Shown: positions 10,300-22,391 of the stretch, one piece after another
Layout of the letters: each line of letters opens with the position of its first letter
Position numbering within the stretch: the stretch's first letter is position 1
From: Ustilaginoidea virens
Taxonomy: Eukaryota > Ascomycota > Sordariomycetes > Hypocreales > Clavicipitaceae
Direction: 5' to 3'
Length of the DNA: 64,000 bases
Assembly (NCBI RefSeq): GCF_000687475.1
Contig: NC_057319.1
Span: forward strand, 3,958,001-4,022,000
Notes under the pieces: generated by a model
What the model saw: the letters and a program-made list of their open reading frames with translations, nothing else
Databases searched by the model: none
Told to the model about the DNA's origin: nothing
Made by a program: the position numbers and the translations under genes

Positions 10300-11855
10300 A
10301 AGCTGCTGGAAGCGCTTATGGAGGAGAAGGCGCGATTATTCGCAGCTCATGTCTTTGCCGAGCAAGGCGCAAGCAGCGTGTCGGAGAAGCCGGGCAGCAA
10401 AGGAAGAGGATTGGGATTTTGGATTTTGCACATGGCGAGTTTCCATCAAGGAGAGAGAGGGCCAGCCAGAGGCCTGTTGGAAGACGCAAGTGAATCCGAG
10501 ACGAAGCAGCAGGTCAAAGCAAGCATGTCAATGGCGTCGAGGAATCATCTTGTCCAGCCGAGGGAGGGAAGAGAGAGCCATGTGCGACGGGTTGCGCAAG
10601 TGACATGCAAAAGGAGGGGCAAGAGGGCGAGAGGGCAAGAGCCTCCGGAGGGAGTGGCTATAGCACTGGAGAAGGCTGGGGGCGACAGAGAGGGCGGGGC
10701 GGATCTGTACTGGGGTGCTGGGTGCTCCGTAGGATCAATCATGGGCGTAAAATACGATGCCCTCCAGCGCACACGTCGCCAAGTGCCATGTCTGAGCGAA
10801 TAATCTGCGAAAGCATTCCTCCCAGCAATGCGGACGTGGGATGACCAATTGCTCAAGTCCACATGTGAGGCAAGGCGGGCACGCCAAACCGTGGTCGGGG
10901 TAAAGGGCAAAGCTGGTTGGACAAGAAGGCCGCGAGTCCCGGCATGATGACTGACTGACTTACCTGGAGGTCAGCGAGCGAGTCGCGACGACTAACCAGA
11001 CCAGACCAGACCAGGCCAGACCAGACCTACCCCAACAATGTGACTGGAACAATGTGCGGGTGCGGACCTGCTTGGCAGTGGCAACTTCTGAACGCCAGGC
11101 CCTTCTGCACACGCACCTGAAGGGAAGAGCACGGGAGGAACCCACACAGTATCAAGACTGGGGGCACACACGCACAGTATGGGGGGACGAGATGAGATGG
11201 ACGGCGCCGGGTCGCTTGAGCCCCTCTGGAGGGGCAATCGGCAATTGGCAATGGGCAATTGGCAATTGGTGGCAATTTGGCGCATTAGCCATACCCGTGT
11301 CTACCAATCTCTATGCCATTTGCTCCGCTGCTTGCTTGCTCTGCAGAAAAGAAGTCGAGCTCATTCCCAAGGCCGCCAGAGCGAAAGAGGGGCGCGATGA
11401 TTCGACGCCTCGCGCGCGGAACGGCCACCAAAAGTCTCCAAACGTCTTCAAGCCGGTCCATTCCGAAGCGTGCCCAAGGTCTCCTCCTCCAACCAGCCAG
11501 CCAGCAGCAACCAGTTGAAACCAAGCCCCCCCCACCCCGCCACCAGCCTGGATAGCAGCCGCCGGCCACCCCCATCAACCAGTCAGTCAGGTGCCGTCCG
11601 TCGCCAACCAAAGGTCCAGTCATCAGGCACACCCCGCGATCAAGTTGCGCCGACGTCAGGAGCCAATTGCATTCCAAGCGCGCAGAGTAAAACATGGAAC
11701 ATGGAACATGGAACAAAGAACAAAGAACAGAGCATGCAGGACCATGTCTGTTGGCATCACGAGCCACACGGGCAAGGGGCATAGAACTCTGCAGAGGCCT
11801 CACGACACCAGCACAGTTGAGACTGGGTGTACCGAGTACAGAGCCGTGCGGGCGG

Positions 11856-11899
11856 GCCTGGCTGGAGGGGGCCTGGCCGGAGGGGGCCTGGCTGGAGGT
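11856..11899 (+). repeat. Short tandem repeat, GGCCTGGCTGGAGGG-like unit
   Basis: Three near-identical copies of a ~16-nt unit in the gene-free region. No function seen. Confidence 0.6.
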
Positions 11900-12453
11900 T
11901 GTGCAATTATATCTGGTACCTAGGTACCTAGGTAGGTACCTTTTGTAGTTTGTTCGCAAGCTTCATGTTGCAACCAGTGGCTCGGGGCGGTCCGGACTCT
12001 GGAGTCTAGACTTGTAGATGGAAGGTTCTCGGTAGAGCCTGGCGCGACACGCACCTTCCCGAACGCCAAGTTGGGCCTGGAGGGGTCGGTCCGGTGGCAG
12101 CTGCTTGTTCCCGCCAGGGTCTGGTCTGCATGGTGTCTGGGGTCCTGGCTGTTGGCTGTCGGCCTCGCGTGATGGCCAAGCCAGCTGCTTGCTTTTCAAT
12201 TCCTCCGCTGGCTGGCCGGATGTAGTGACAAAAAAAAAGAGAAAAAAAGAGAAAAAAAAGAGGAAAAAATGAGAAAAGAGAAAAGAGAAAAGAGAAAAGA
12301 GAAAAGAGAGAAAGAGAGAGAGACAGAGAGAGAGACACAGGGAGAGAAAAGAAAAACCCTGGGTACCTGACATGAACAAGTCCGTCGGCTGCAACCACCA
12401 GCAAACCCGTGCGGCCTGGCCTGCACACCCCCTCGCGATTGACTGCCTGCCCG

Positions 12454-12482
12454 CCTGCCTGCCTGCCTGCCTGCCTGCCTGC
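12454..12482 (+). repeat. CTGC microsatellite
   Basis: About seven CTGC units. Non-coding context. Confidence 0.8.
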
Positions 12483-13323
12483 TGCCCGCCCGCATGGAAG
12501 GACGGCAAAAGAAAGTGGCCGGTTCATCTAGGGGCGCTTTTGTTCTTTGGGTGCGCCCCGTAGGGGGGGCAGTCACTGCAGTGCCGTGTTTCGTCGTCAT
12601 CGTCATGCCTCTTGACGCAGCACAGCAACATGGGGGTCGCGTCGGGAAAGTCCGAATCCTGGAGGGCGCGCATTCGAAACGCAGATTGGGACTGTGCTGC
12701 GAGGCAGGAAGGAATGGAATCGATGAAATAAGAGCCTGAGGGGGAGATCCTTTCGGTGCCTAAAAACCTTCCATCCTCCCCACGTCCAATGGCAGCCGAG
12801 TCAATGAATGGCAGGCAAAATCGCGCGCGTCAACCAGCAACCAGCAATCAGCAATCCAACCGACATGTGAATGTGCCCCCTACCCGGCCAGAGAATTCCC
12901 ATCCTGCGAACCCCCCCAGCCGCGCCGTCGTGTTCGCGTCGTCTCGACTGACAATGTGATGGTCCTCTGGTGATGCAACGCCACCCGCTATGGGACGGGC
13001 TCTGGCCGCCCGTGGAACTGGCACTGGGTTTTGGGTTGGCAGGTGCTGTAAAGTCTATTCCTGCACGCGCGGGGCAGCACAGCAGGCTGTCAGCCCGGGA
13101 AAGTCAACCATGAGAGCCCGCTGTGCTGTTACGGAGCAGCACGGGGCAGCACGGCGTTAGACGGCGTAGAACGGAGTTGGGCAAGGTCAAGCTGGTGCAT
13201 GCAGCTATCAATTGTAATTGACATTACATAGCTAGCTGCATGTGCCGGGCACGCACACACCAGCCTTGGCATGGGAGTCCAGCACCGCCCACACGTCGCA
13301 AACTTCAAATGCAAATGCAAATG

Positions 13324-13359
13324 CAACTTGCAACTTGCAACTTGCAACTTGCAACTTGC
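13324..13359 (+). repeat. CAACTTG heptanucleotide repeat
   Basis: Five tandem CAACTTG units preceded by a short ATGCAA repeat. Non-coding context. Confidence 0.75.
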
Positions 13360-14836
13360 CGCTGAGCAAGCAAAGAAAGGCTGGCTCGTTGAACATGACG
13401 ACGGGCGCAACATGCGACGAGGTCAGCCGCCCCCCCTCTGCCCCCACTCCCCACTCCTGACAGCGATAATCCAGGATCAGTGAGTCACCGCGGGGTTGGG
13501 ATCGACACCCCCGAAACAACGAACGGACAACGGACAACGGACAAGAAACAACGAACAACGAACAACGAACAACAAACAACGATCCAAACGGACGCCACCC
13601 ACCCCGGCGCGCGATGGATCCATGGCGCGCAGAGAAAGCTCATTGAGCACACAGCCTTGCGCATTGCCTCGCCGGCTGCCCCCAGCGTCAGCCTCGGCAA
13701 GTACCGTCGCCGCGATGCCCACGTTGCTTCCAAGTCCTGGCGAAATTGGGTTTATATATAGTTGACATCAACTGTATGCAGCTGTGCCCCCCCCCCCCCC
13801 TCCTTTCCCCCACCAGGCAGAGGGTGCTAGCAGTTCGGCCAGGGATGACGGCGTGTCTGCCCAAGGCCTGTCTCTGTCTGTCCAAGGCCTCAGTGGCAAG
13901 GGTCAATCCGATTGACAGTAACAGCACTGTGCTGCCAACTGGTGCTGCTGTCTGGTATGCCCAGCCAGGGGCAGCCGCCAGCGGGTACTCCGTAGAGCCA
14001 GCGGGTTCCCGCCTTGACGGTGGCAGTGGCTTGACGCCAGGGGTGGTGGCGCGCGGCGGCCGCACAGTGCCAGCTCGCCCCGGGCACTGGTTTCGCAGCG
14101 GGCTGGGGCCTGAGGAAGACATCGAGGTCAACAGTCAACACATCACCGTATGAAAGACCCGGACACCACGGAGCGGAGCAGGAACATTGGCAGCCAGACC
14201 AGACTCCATGTCGAGATGCCCAGCCATGTGCCGGACGTACAGATCGCCCATCCCGACATGTCCGCACCACCTTGCAGGATCCATTGTTGTCCAACCCACC
14301 GCCACCGGGATGCGGCGACGACGTTCGTGACGAGGTCGGATGACGACGGCCCGCGCCAAGAGCCGTCACTTGACGCGCCCCTGGCACCTGTCTGCTGGCT
14401 TCTCCCGCTTCTCCCTTCAAACCCCCCCGCCCCCCCCCTCCCCGGCAGACCGGCGCCGGCGAATCGGCCCGGCTGCCTGCTCGTCAAGCCGTTCCTGAGC
14501 GTCGAATGCCCGTGCGCGCGCACTCTGTCGTTTTCAATCGAGCTTCGCTGCGCAGCAAAGCAAAGCAATCCTCCACGCCAGGCACGAGCGATTGGACCGT
14601 CTTGGTGCATTGCCGATTGGATTGCCCTGCTTTTCAACCCCGGCGCCGCGGTTGGCCGCCGCGTCTTGGCCCGCGCAAACGTCGATCAACCAGCAAGTGA
14701 GCTCCGGCGGAGCGGCCCGCCATGACGCTGACAGTAAAAGTAGCGGACGTGGACGAATCCCCGGGAAACCCGAAATACCATGCAACGAGACGCAGCAGAC
14801 GAGATGTTTGTTTGTATGTACGTATGCACCGGCCCC

Positions 14837-15324
14837 TCACGTAAAGTCGTAAACCAATAGACTTTCCCTCCCGTCGCAGGCTTCCTTGAGAACCACCACC
14901 GTCTCCTCGTCGAACCCGACCCGGTTCTTCCTCTTGTCCGGGTCGCCAGCCCGGAAGGGCGCTTCCGGCCCGCTCGCCCTTTCGCGCGCCCCCGCGTCGG
15001 GGCTCGGCTGCCTTGGCTGCCTTGGCCGCAGCTCCACGCTGCTGCCGCCCACGCGACCCTCCAGCTCCCACACCCTGATCTCGTCGCCCCGCGTGCTCAC
15101 GCTGACCGCTTTACCCCGGGGCGTGATTTCCGCGTCCGAGATGCCCGACGTGTGTCCCCAGAGCCGGATGCCTGGCGACATGGAGAGCGACGAGGCTGTC
15201 GAGGTGCACAGGTGGAGGAGGAGCGTGTTGTCCGGCAACGTGGCGAGCAGGTAGGGATGGCTGTAGCATAGTCTCGTGGGACCGTCTTCTCCTTCATCAT
15301 CATCATCGTCATCGTCATCATCAT

Positions 15325-15355
<31 letters not shown>

Positions 15356-16813
15356 GTCATCATCATCGCCGTCTGGTTCCGCCACCGGCCGTGCGAGGGA
15401 AGCGCGTGGCGGACAACGCAACGGGGGCGACGGTGCTGCCGACCTGCGGGTTTGCAGCGGCAGCGTGTACGCCACACGCGATGTGACGACGTCTGGCTCA
15501 GACGCCCCGGACGGCTTAATGTCCAGGTCCTGGATACCTATGCTCCAGCCCCCGACTGCGTCAAAGGTATACACGATGGACGCAATGACGGAAGCTGCCA
15601 CGCGCCGTATGGACAGCGCCAACGGCGGGCGCGTGCTGTGAGACTTGAGCGAGGTGAGCATCCTGGGCGGGGGGAGAGTAGCCGCCGCCACAGCCTTTCC
15701 GTGGTGTGTTTTGCTCGGGCTCGGGATTCGCGCATGCAGCCTTTCGTCTTCTGATGCTGCTGCCCGCGAGTCCTGCTGCGCGGCGGCGGCGGCGGCGGCT
15801 GGAGCATCGGTCTCGGCGTGGTCAAAGGAAAACAGTGAAATGAAGCCCAGCCGGGACGCTGTCAGAATGTAGGGGTTCGCGTAGGTGATGGCGACCAGTT
15901 GCCCGAGATGACTGGCAGAATGCTCATACACGAGGCTGATGGTGGCCGTCTTGATGTCGAGTCGCCAGATGCCAAATGTGCCGTCTTGGAACCCGACCGC
16001 CATGTCGAGCGTGCCCGTGCTGAGCAGCAGATCATCTACGGCGAGACAGCTTGGCTGGGCCGTCTTTCGGCCTGTCGTCAGGTCCGCCTGGGAGATGAGC
16101 TGTCTCGTCTTGAGATGCCACGCCCGCAGACCGGACACGTCGTCCGCCGTCACCGCCAGGCCATCCACCACCCTGACGAGCGTCTGCCACTCTGCGCCGG
16201 CGGCGTCTCGTTCCAGGTCGTTGACCCGGACCTCTTCCACGGCGCATCTCCCGCGCGACCAGTTGTGCCGCAGCTTGTACTGCTTCTTCCAGTCGACAAA
16301 GCCGTGCGCGTCGGCGTCTGCGCTCCTGCGGGATCCCGGGGCGCCGCGCCGTCGGCCGCACCCGGCACCTGCCGAAAGGAGGCGCCTTGCGGACGAGAGC
16401 CGCAGCTTGCCCAAGCTCAGGCTTCGAGCGGGGCCTGCGCCAAAGCCTGGTATTCCATGCGCGCGGGGCAAGATGAATCGGCGGTAGTAGTGTGGTCGCC
16501 ACAGCTGCGAGTCACACGTGATGCGGTTGAATCGGCGGGAGACGACGGAGATGCCAAGGAGCATTCTCTCATCCAGGAAGGAGAATATGCGTATGAGGAG
16601 CTCGTCGGACAGCTGGGAAAAGATGGCTGGCCCGGGAGCAGCGGCGTCTGTGGTTCGAGCTCGTTTGGCGACGGGCGGCGTCAAGGAATGGTGGTGGTGG
16701 TGGTGGTGAGGGTGGCAGCGTCTTGCGTCGTGGCTGTGGCTTCTGCTTTTGCCATGGTCGCAATCGCCATCGTCCTGGCACTGGACGGTTTTTCGTTTGG
16801 TAGAGGTAGCCAT
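14837..16813 (-). CDS. F-box protein with WD40-like C-terminal half
   Basis: A 658-residue protein, single exon. F-box at about 64-110 (FSQLSDELLIRIFSFLDERMLL), the Skp1-binding module of SCF ubiquitin ligases. The remainder has degenerate WD-type repeats, for example DVSGLRAWHLKTRQLI near 225, TLDMAVGFQDGTFGIWRLD near 275 and IRLWGHTSGISDAEI to DEIRVWELEG near 555-590, so it is probably a substrate adaptor. Similar F-box/WD proteins exist across Sordariomycetes, and fission-yeast Pof10 is a possible relative, but I am not certain. A His7 run sits at 36-42. An Asp-rich tract of about 30 residues at roughly 478-507 is encoded by a CAT/CGT trinucleotide array on the plus strand (15294-15368). 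It probably inserts into a blade loop and is likely to vary in length. Confidence 0.83.
15294..15368 (+). repeat. Coding trinucleotide array (Asp tract)
   Basis: Imperfect ATC/GTC repeat read as GAT/GAC on the minus strand within the F-box protein, giving an almost uninterrupted poly-Asp segment. Confidence 0.85.
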
Positions 16814-17613
16814 CGCAGCCGACGCGATTGTGTGAGCTCAACATGCAGGCTGCCAGGTCGCTGCCTTAGGAAGGGATGGAGTGTCAGGTAACGAGTGAGG
16901 AACGGTTGTCGAAATCTTGCCGGGTGCCGTCAAGCAGGGATATAATGATACTGGCCAAGGCGAAAGGAGACGAAAAGAGACCGAGACGACCGTAACGTAG
17001 GTGAAGACGAGACCAAGCGAAACATGTCCGAGTTGAGTATGATGGGAGGGGAGGATTTGCATGCCAACACGGTTCGTCGAGGAGGTGGGCTGGGGGGGGT
17101 GGGGGGGGGGGGGGGGGGGCCTGGCGGTGAGAGATGCTGGCTGGTGGCAGCATGCATTGTGGTGACGACAAGTCGCCGACACCAGATATACAGTGGGTGG
17201 TACAGGGAGGTCCCGGCGGGGTACGGCAGGGAGCCTCCTGGAAGAGGCGCCTGAGCAGGTGGCACGGTTGGTGGCGGCAGCGCTGGTACCGATGTACAGG
17301 ATGTCTGGTATTGACCTATGTGTTGACGACGTGGGGGCACTTGGCAGGGAGCGGCTATCACGAGGAGAGCCAGAGCCCATGGACGATTGATTCCTCTCGA
17401 GACAGTTGACCAGCCGACCGCTTGTTGCTTTGCGCTACTTGACCGTCCCTGATAGGTACCGTATGTACTAGGAGGTAGAAAAGCTTATATATATACTATC
17501 TGCCAGACTACAAAGACGTCTGGTGTCATCTGCCCGATGATTCTTACCAACCCGTCTCCCGTCTCCCGTCTCCCGTCTCCCCCATCAAAGGCGTCATACA
17601 CAAAGCACCGCCT
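16814..17613. other. F-box gene upstream region and convergent spacer
   Basis: No gene seen. Contains a G-rich run at about 17092-17119 and a CCCGTCT heptanucleotide repeat (four units, 17551-17582) next to the 3' end of the MCP1 gene. Confidence 0.55.
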
Positions 17614-18722
17614 TCACATTCCAACCCTCCCCAGCAGCTCGTCGTACACTTTCCTAACCCACCCATTCGCCAACCCGCCTCGCGCGACAACCCCCAGCCC
17701 GCCCGCCGCCCACAGCATCGCAACCCCCGCCGCGACCGCCTGCACGCCCAGCCACTTCCTCCGCCTCAGCCGCCTGGCCTTCCCATCCGCCGCCGCGCCG
17801 TCCTTTGCCCGCCAGCCCTCGGGGGTGCCGGGCGCCACGCCCGACCACTTGGCCATCCCCCAGACCATGTGCCCGCTCGCAGCGGCCAGCAGGCCCCCGT
17901 AGGCCACGCACGCCAGCACCGGACGGCGAGCGAAGCCGTGCGCGACGAACCCCAGCCCAATGTCGGAGCTGCCCCCTTCCACCAGCAGCGGCAGCACGCG
18001 GTTGACCAGCACGTGCGCCCCGTAGAACAGGGTGAGGGCGTACCCCGAGAGCGATACGTAGCTCATCCGGGGCCACAGCCGGACCGAGGCCGCCGGCGTC
18101 CCGGAGAGCGCGTCGCGCAGCCGGCCGAGGGCGTGCGCGCCGGGCGCGCCGCCGCCGTAGCGCCGCATGTTCTGCCAGCGCCGGAGGAGGCGGAGGGCCA
18201 CGCCTGACGCCACGTGGGCCGCGACGGGCAGCGCCACGAGGAGGCCTTCCGCGACGGGGGTGGTCTGGTAGATTTCGCGCGTCATGAGGAGGTACGTCTC
18301 CGACCCGGGGACGGAGCGCGTCACCAGGGGGATGAGCGATACGCTGGCCAGGTGGAGGGTGGTGAAGACGCCCATGGCGTACGACGAGTACCTCTGCAGC
18401 CGGCTTACTGTTTGTGGGTTTTTGCCACGGTTAGCGGGCGGCTGTGCTCGAGGCCATGGAAAGGTGGCATGGATGGTTTTGGGCAGGCGTTACGGTAAAA
18501 CACGGCGCGTCGCCCGCCGTGAAGTCCGGGCGCGCCGGCGGTGCCTGGAGCCCTGGGGCCGGCGTCGGTCCCCGAGTCGGCCTCGTCAGAGGCAAATACC
18601 ATGGTCTTCTCGTCGGCGGCCGAGGAGGGGGAGTCTATAGGCGAAGGGTCGAGCTGGAGGAGCAAAGACGGCGGTGGGTCCGAGTCTCTGCGGCATGGTC
18701 GGCGCATGCTTTGGGAGTCCAT
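17614..18722 (-). CDS. MCP1: Mcp1-like mitochondrial outer-membrane protein
   Basis: A 340-residue multi-pass protein of the yeast Mcp1 (Mdm10-complementing protein 1) family, linked to mitochondrial lipid homeostasis and membrane contact sites. Two exons: 18494-18722 and 17614-18407. The junction joins VFY to LSRLQRYSSYAM, the family's usual lead-in to the first membrane helix; donor GTAACG, CTAAC branch site, acceptor CAG, intron 86 nt, phase 1. Two repeated Mcp1-type membrane modules follow: LVALPVAAHVASGVALRLLRRWQN near 120-145 and SLSGYALTLFYGAHVLVNRVLPLL near 185-210, each with a helix histidine. The N-terminal 70 residues are polar and probably cytosolic. The ATG opening MDSQSMRR was preferred to an in-frame upstream ATG because family members begin this way. 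Confidence 0.88.
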
Positions 18723-19278
18723 GGCGGCGGGATGGGATGGACAACTTGAGGCAGGCTGCATGGACGGGGTGTGTTTGTGTTTGTTTTTGTTGAGACGTGA
18801 GATGGCTCCCCCCTCCCCCTGCCCCCCGGTGGTTTTGGCAGGTGACGTCGATTCGCGTCGATTCACGTCGATTCCGGCGTCGGGGGCGCCACGCGGCCAA
18901 CAGGCCGATCTTCAGCTGGCTTTCGGCCACCTAATTGAGACGCAGCAGTTATGCGGAGTCGCTTGGTGACCGTTCATCTGAGCTACGTAGCATCGACCAT
19001 CGCTTCTCCAACTGATCCGATCATCCTCCATCACCTCTTTCCCAGACGACAAGTGTTGCTCGGCGGTGTGTGGCCCGTTGAAACCATCGTCTTACGTAAG
19101 CCAGCACGCCCCTGCCTCCTTTTGACCAGCCTCGCATCGCAGCTGGCTTCGCCCCTTTCTCAAGTCCACCCATGCATGCCATGCCCATCGTCAAAATCAC
19201 CAGCTGCAGCAAATTCTCAGCTACCGTTACCGCGCGACCACTGCATCCCAGGACCTGCGTCGCGCCCCTCTTCACACC
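18723..19278. promoter_or_regulatory. Bidirectional promoter region between MCP1 and a C2H2 gene
   Basis: A 556-bp gap between divergent start codons, so it must serve both genes. CT-rich blocks but no convincing TATA box. Confidence 0.5.
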
Positions 19279-19823
19279 ATGCCGCCCGTATGTACACACG
19301 CCAGCAACCAAGACCAAACCAGCGCCCCCAACTCCAAAACTAACCCCCCCCCCCGTTTCAGCGCCACCAGACTCTGCCCCCCGCGCAAACGTCGTCCGCC
19401 CGCGAAGCCCAGAAATCCTTCTACTGCACGCTCTGCTCCAAAGGCTACTCCCGCATGAACGACTACGAAGCCCACCTCTCGTCCTACGACCACAGCCACA
19501 AGCAGCGCCTCAAGGACATGAAGGCCATGGTTAGAGATCCCAATGCCGGCGCCAGGGCTCGCAAGGCAGAGGCCAAGGCCGACGCGCTTGTCAGCATAAA
19601 GTTGCCGGGCCAGGAGGCCGCGCCCTCTACCGGGGCAGGCTTCAAGAAGGGCGGCTTCAAGAAGAGCGGGTTCAAGAGCGCGTTTGGACCGCCGGCTGCT
19701 GAAAAGGATGCTTCGCCGAAGCCGGCCCCTGGCAAACCGGCCTTGAAAGACGCCTTGTTGGTGGAAAGCGATACCGAGGATGAGCAATACGACGTGTACG
19801 ATCCCCTTTACCCGACTGATTAA
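19279..19823 (+). CDS. Small C2H2 zinc-finger protein
   Basis: A 156-residue protein. Exon 1 is only nine bases (ATG CCG CCC, 19279-19287); donor GTATGT, branch CTAAC in a C-rich stretch, acceptor CAG at 19359-19361, then exon 2 from 19362. The result starts MPPRHQTLPPAQTSS. One C2H2 finger follows: FYCTLCSKGYSRMNDYEAH, with the second zinc histidine in SYDHSHKQRL. This finger, with KQRLKDMKAM behind it, marks a conserved fungal family whose finger resembles the jaz/U1-like type in RNA-associated proteins. The C-terminal half carries GGFKKSGFKSAF and an acidic tail (DTEDEQYDVYDPLYP). Nuclear role likely; function not established. Without the micro-exon the model would start inside the finger. 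Confidence 0.85.
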
Positions 19824-20087
19824 AACGAGACCAATCCTACGCAAGCAGAAACGAGGGTGAAACAGAAGCTTGGCACAAAAGGGCCTCTCCAAAGAGGCAT
19901 TGAAACGAGCCGGATGCGACCTCCTGTTGGACAATACTACGCCAATCTCCTCGGGTGGTGATGCAGCCGTCGAGTCGCCTCGGTATCGCTTACGTGCCAT
20001 CATTCACAAAGGTGTCAAAACTTCTTGTCTTTTTCTTTCTTTCTTTTTTTTTTTAAATACCCAAAAGCTCAGCAAGCGCTCAACAGA

Positions 20088-22391
20088 CTACGTCATGGGT
20101 GTATGCTGTTGCTGCATCTGACATGGGCCGTTTTGCTGCGGCGGCTGCTGTTGGTGCTGCTGCATCCATCTATACGGATCTATTTGCGACAAATCTTCCT
20201 CCAACAATCCCATCATGTTGCGGTTTCCGGAGAACCAGTCCGCTAGTTGGGCTGCTTGTCCGGTGAGAGTGGGAGGACCGGTTGCGGCACTTGCGTTGGC
20301 CAAGCTCTGGTCCTCTGTGGGCATGAAGCCCAGCTGGCTGAGGTACATTTCGAACTCGTCTCCAATGGGGACCATGGCCTGGTCCTGTCGCTGCTGAGAC
20401 TTGGCTTCCACATAGAGACCGGCCACGTCGCACATGACTTGGCAGAGACGATAGAGCTTCTCGATTGTTTCCGACGCCACCCTTGCCTCGTCGAGCGAGT
20501 GAACAAACTCTTGGAGCAGCTGCAGGTCGTCTAGGGAAGCTGTCTCGATGACATAGCAGAAGAGCACGAAGAAGGGCGCAAACGGTGTCAGGAGCAGGTT
20601 CCTAGGCAAAATCAAATTAGCAAAAAAAAAAAAAAGGGGGGGGGAAAAAGACAAAGAAAGAGAGAGAAGAAATCAGGTAGATGCATCTGCCACAGGCATG
20701 ATGATGGCGAGTAACCGTACCAGTGAATATATATGGACCGAAAAAACCCCCCAATGGTGGAACGCTTGGTGCACTCCTGATGGACCTTCATCGCTTTCCT
20801 CGCCGTCTGCAAGCACTCATCGCAGAAACGAGTGACCGATCCCTCTGGCGCGGGAATCACGCGGTAGACCAGAGTCAACGTAACCTGGTACTGAACCTCG
20901 TCCCCGAGCAAGAACAAGTCTACCAGATCGGAGGAATTCACCGCCTTGAGATACTGATACGTCGAGGCGCGGCACTCGTCCGCCTCCACCTCGAACTCCC
21001 TACACGCGCTTGCCAGCGCTCGTGCCCGCTCGACAATCTCCGCCTGCGGACGTTTCAAGGCACTGGGGCTGTAGAGCTCCTCGTATATCCTGCTCTGCAA
21101 GTAGCTCATCTCGATCCAGAGCGTGGCCAGCGCCGAGGCCTCTGGGTGTCCCAGTCCGTCGAACTCGAATATCCGCGGGATGTCAATGTCGCACTCGTGA
21201 ATGACGGGAGCGCGGCCGAGGCGGAGCCCGAGGCTCTTGTCGAGGGTGTATACGTGCCAGAAGAGTATTCGTTTCAGCCGGGCTGTTTCGGGGGGGTCCG
21301 ATTCTGACGGTTCTGTGCGGTGGTAGCCGCCTGTTTGGCAGAGTTGGGCGGCCATGCAGGCCAGCTGCCAGGCTACTGACGGACGTGACACATCTACAGC
21401 GTACAGGGCCTAGAATAGGAGGATGCCTTTAATTACACGGGCTTAAAGGAAGAAGAAGAAGATGAAAGAGAGGAAACGGTTCTTGTACTCACGCCCAGCA
21501 GCAACGCCTGGACATTCTCCACCCTGGTCGCTAGGAACAGCTGCGTGTTGGCAAGGGCAGTTTCCAGATTGGCCTGGCTTTGTCGCATGTACGCGTGGTA
21601 TTCGTCCCGTGCTGAGGGGTCTGTAGCAAGAGAACCTTGCTCCATGAAGAGATTGTAGAGCATGGCGTTGACGATGATGAAGGTGGCATCGGAAAACTCC
21701 TCGGTTGCAAAGTAGACTCTACGACACAGCCCGGTGAAGTCGGGCAGGCCTACGAGGGAACACATGATGGTGAACAATGTTGGGGGGGCGGCTGCAAAAT
21801 TTTTTGGAAACCAAAAGGACAGAAAGAAAGAAGGACGGAAGGAAGAAAAAGCGGTTAACTTGGGAAGAACAACGTCTTTGGGTCTGGACTGGAAGAAAAT
21901 GGCGTGGTACTGGTACCTTTGGCGTGCTTCAACAGGGTGACGACGGCCTGCATGGGAGGCATGGGAAGCTTGGAGATGCCGCCGGCGGGGACGGGCTGTT
22001 GGAGAGGGAACCGCGGACCGTGGCTTATCGACCGCCGCTTTTGCATCTCGACCAGCTGGCGGAGGTTGGTCAGGCCAGCGGCCATCTTGGGATTTACGTC
22101 GCGCAGCGATGCGCGGCTGACAGCGCTCTCCAGGAACTCGCTGGCAAACGCGGTATGGGCCACCAGGCCGGTGTCGCCGCCGTACGCGGATTCATCTTCG
22201 CTACTGGCGTAGTCGCATGTTGAGCCGGCCGTGGGAACGCTGCTGCTGCCGCCGGTGGGAGGCGTGGCGCCCAAGGCTGCAGGGTCGAGATGGAGCTGGA
22301 CGGAAGCCGCCGGTGATGCTATGTTCTTGAGGAGCACCTCGATATTGCCAAGCCGGCTCTCGATCTGGTCAATCTTTCGCTCGCTAAGCAT
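20088..22391 (-). CDS. Fungal transcription factor domain protein, Zn2Cys6 cluster not visible
   Basis: A 658-residue regulator in four exons: 21917-22391, 21493-21791, 20721-21409 and 20088-20601 (introns 125, 83 and 119 nt, all phases compatible). The middle homology region of Zn2Cys6 regulators is clear: RLKRILFWHVYTLDKSLGLRLGR, then APVIHECDIDIPRIF, in exon 3. A coiled-coil-like linker (ERKIDQIESRLGNIEVLLKN) that normally follows the zinc cluster opens exon 1. The Gln-rich C-terminus (QQHQQQPPQQ) may activate. No six-cysteine cluster was found on this strand up to about 23.3 kb. The start used is the first in-frame ATG, immediately before the linker. An acceptor-like CTTAG at the same place, with CTGAC ahead of it, would instead join an upstream exon carrying the cluster. 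The N-terminus is therefore uncertain. Confidence 0.8.

Larger units (their letters stand above)
8883..14836. other. Six-kilobase gene-free low-complexity region
   Basis: No protein, tRNA or rRNA gene could be supported. It holds the upstream region of the SWIRM gene (to the right of 8882), an A40 run at 10259-10298, a CTGC microsatellite, several minisatellites and many G- or C-rich runs. Open frames of up to 226 codons are compositionally biased and lack recognisable motifs. A non-coding transcript cannot be ruled out. Confidence 0.55.
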
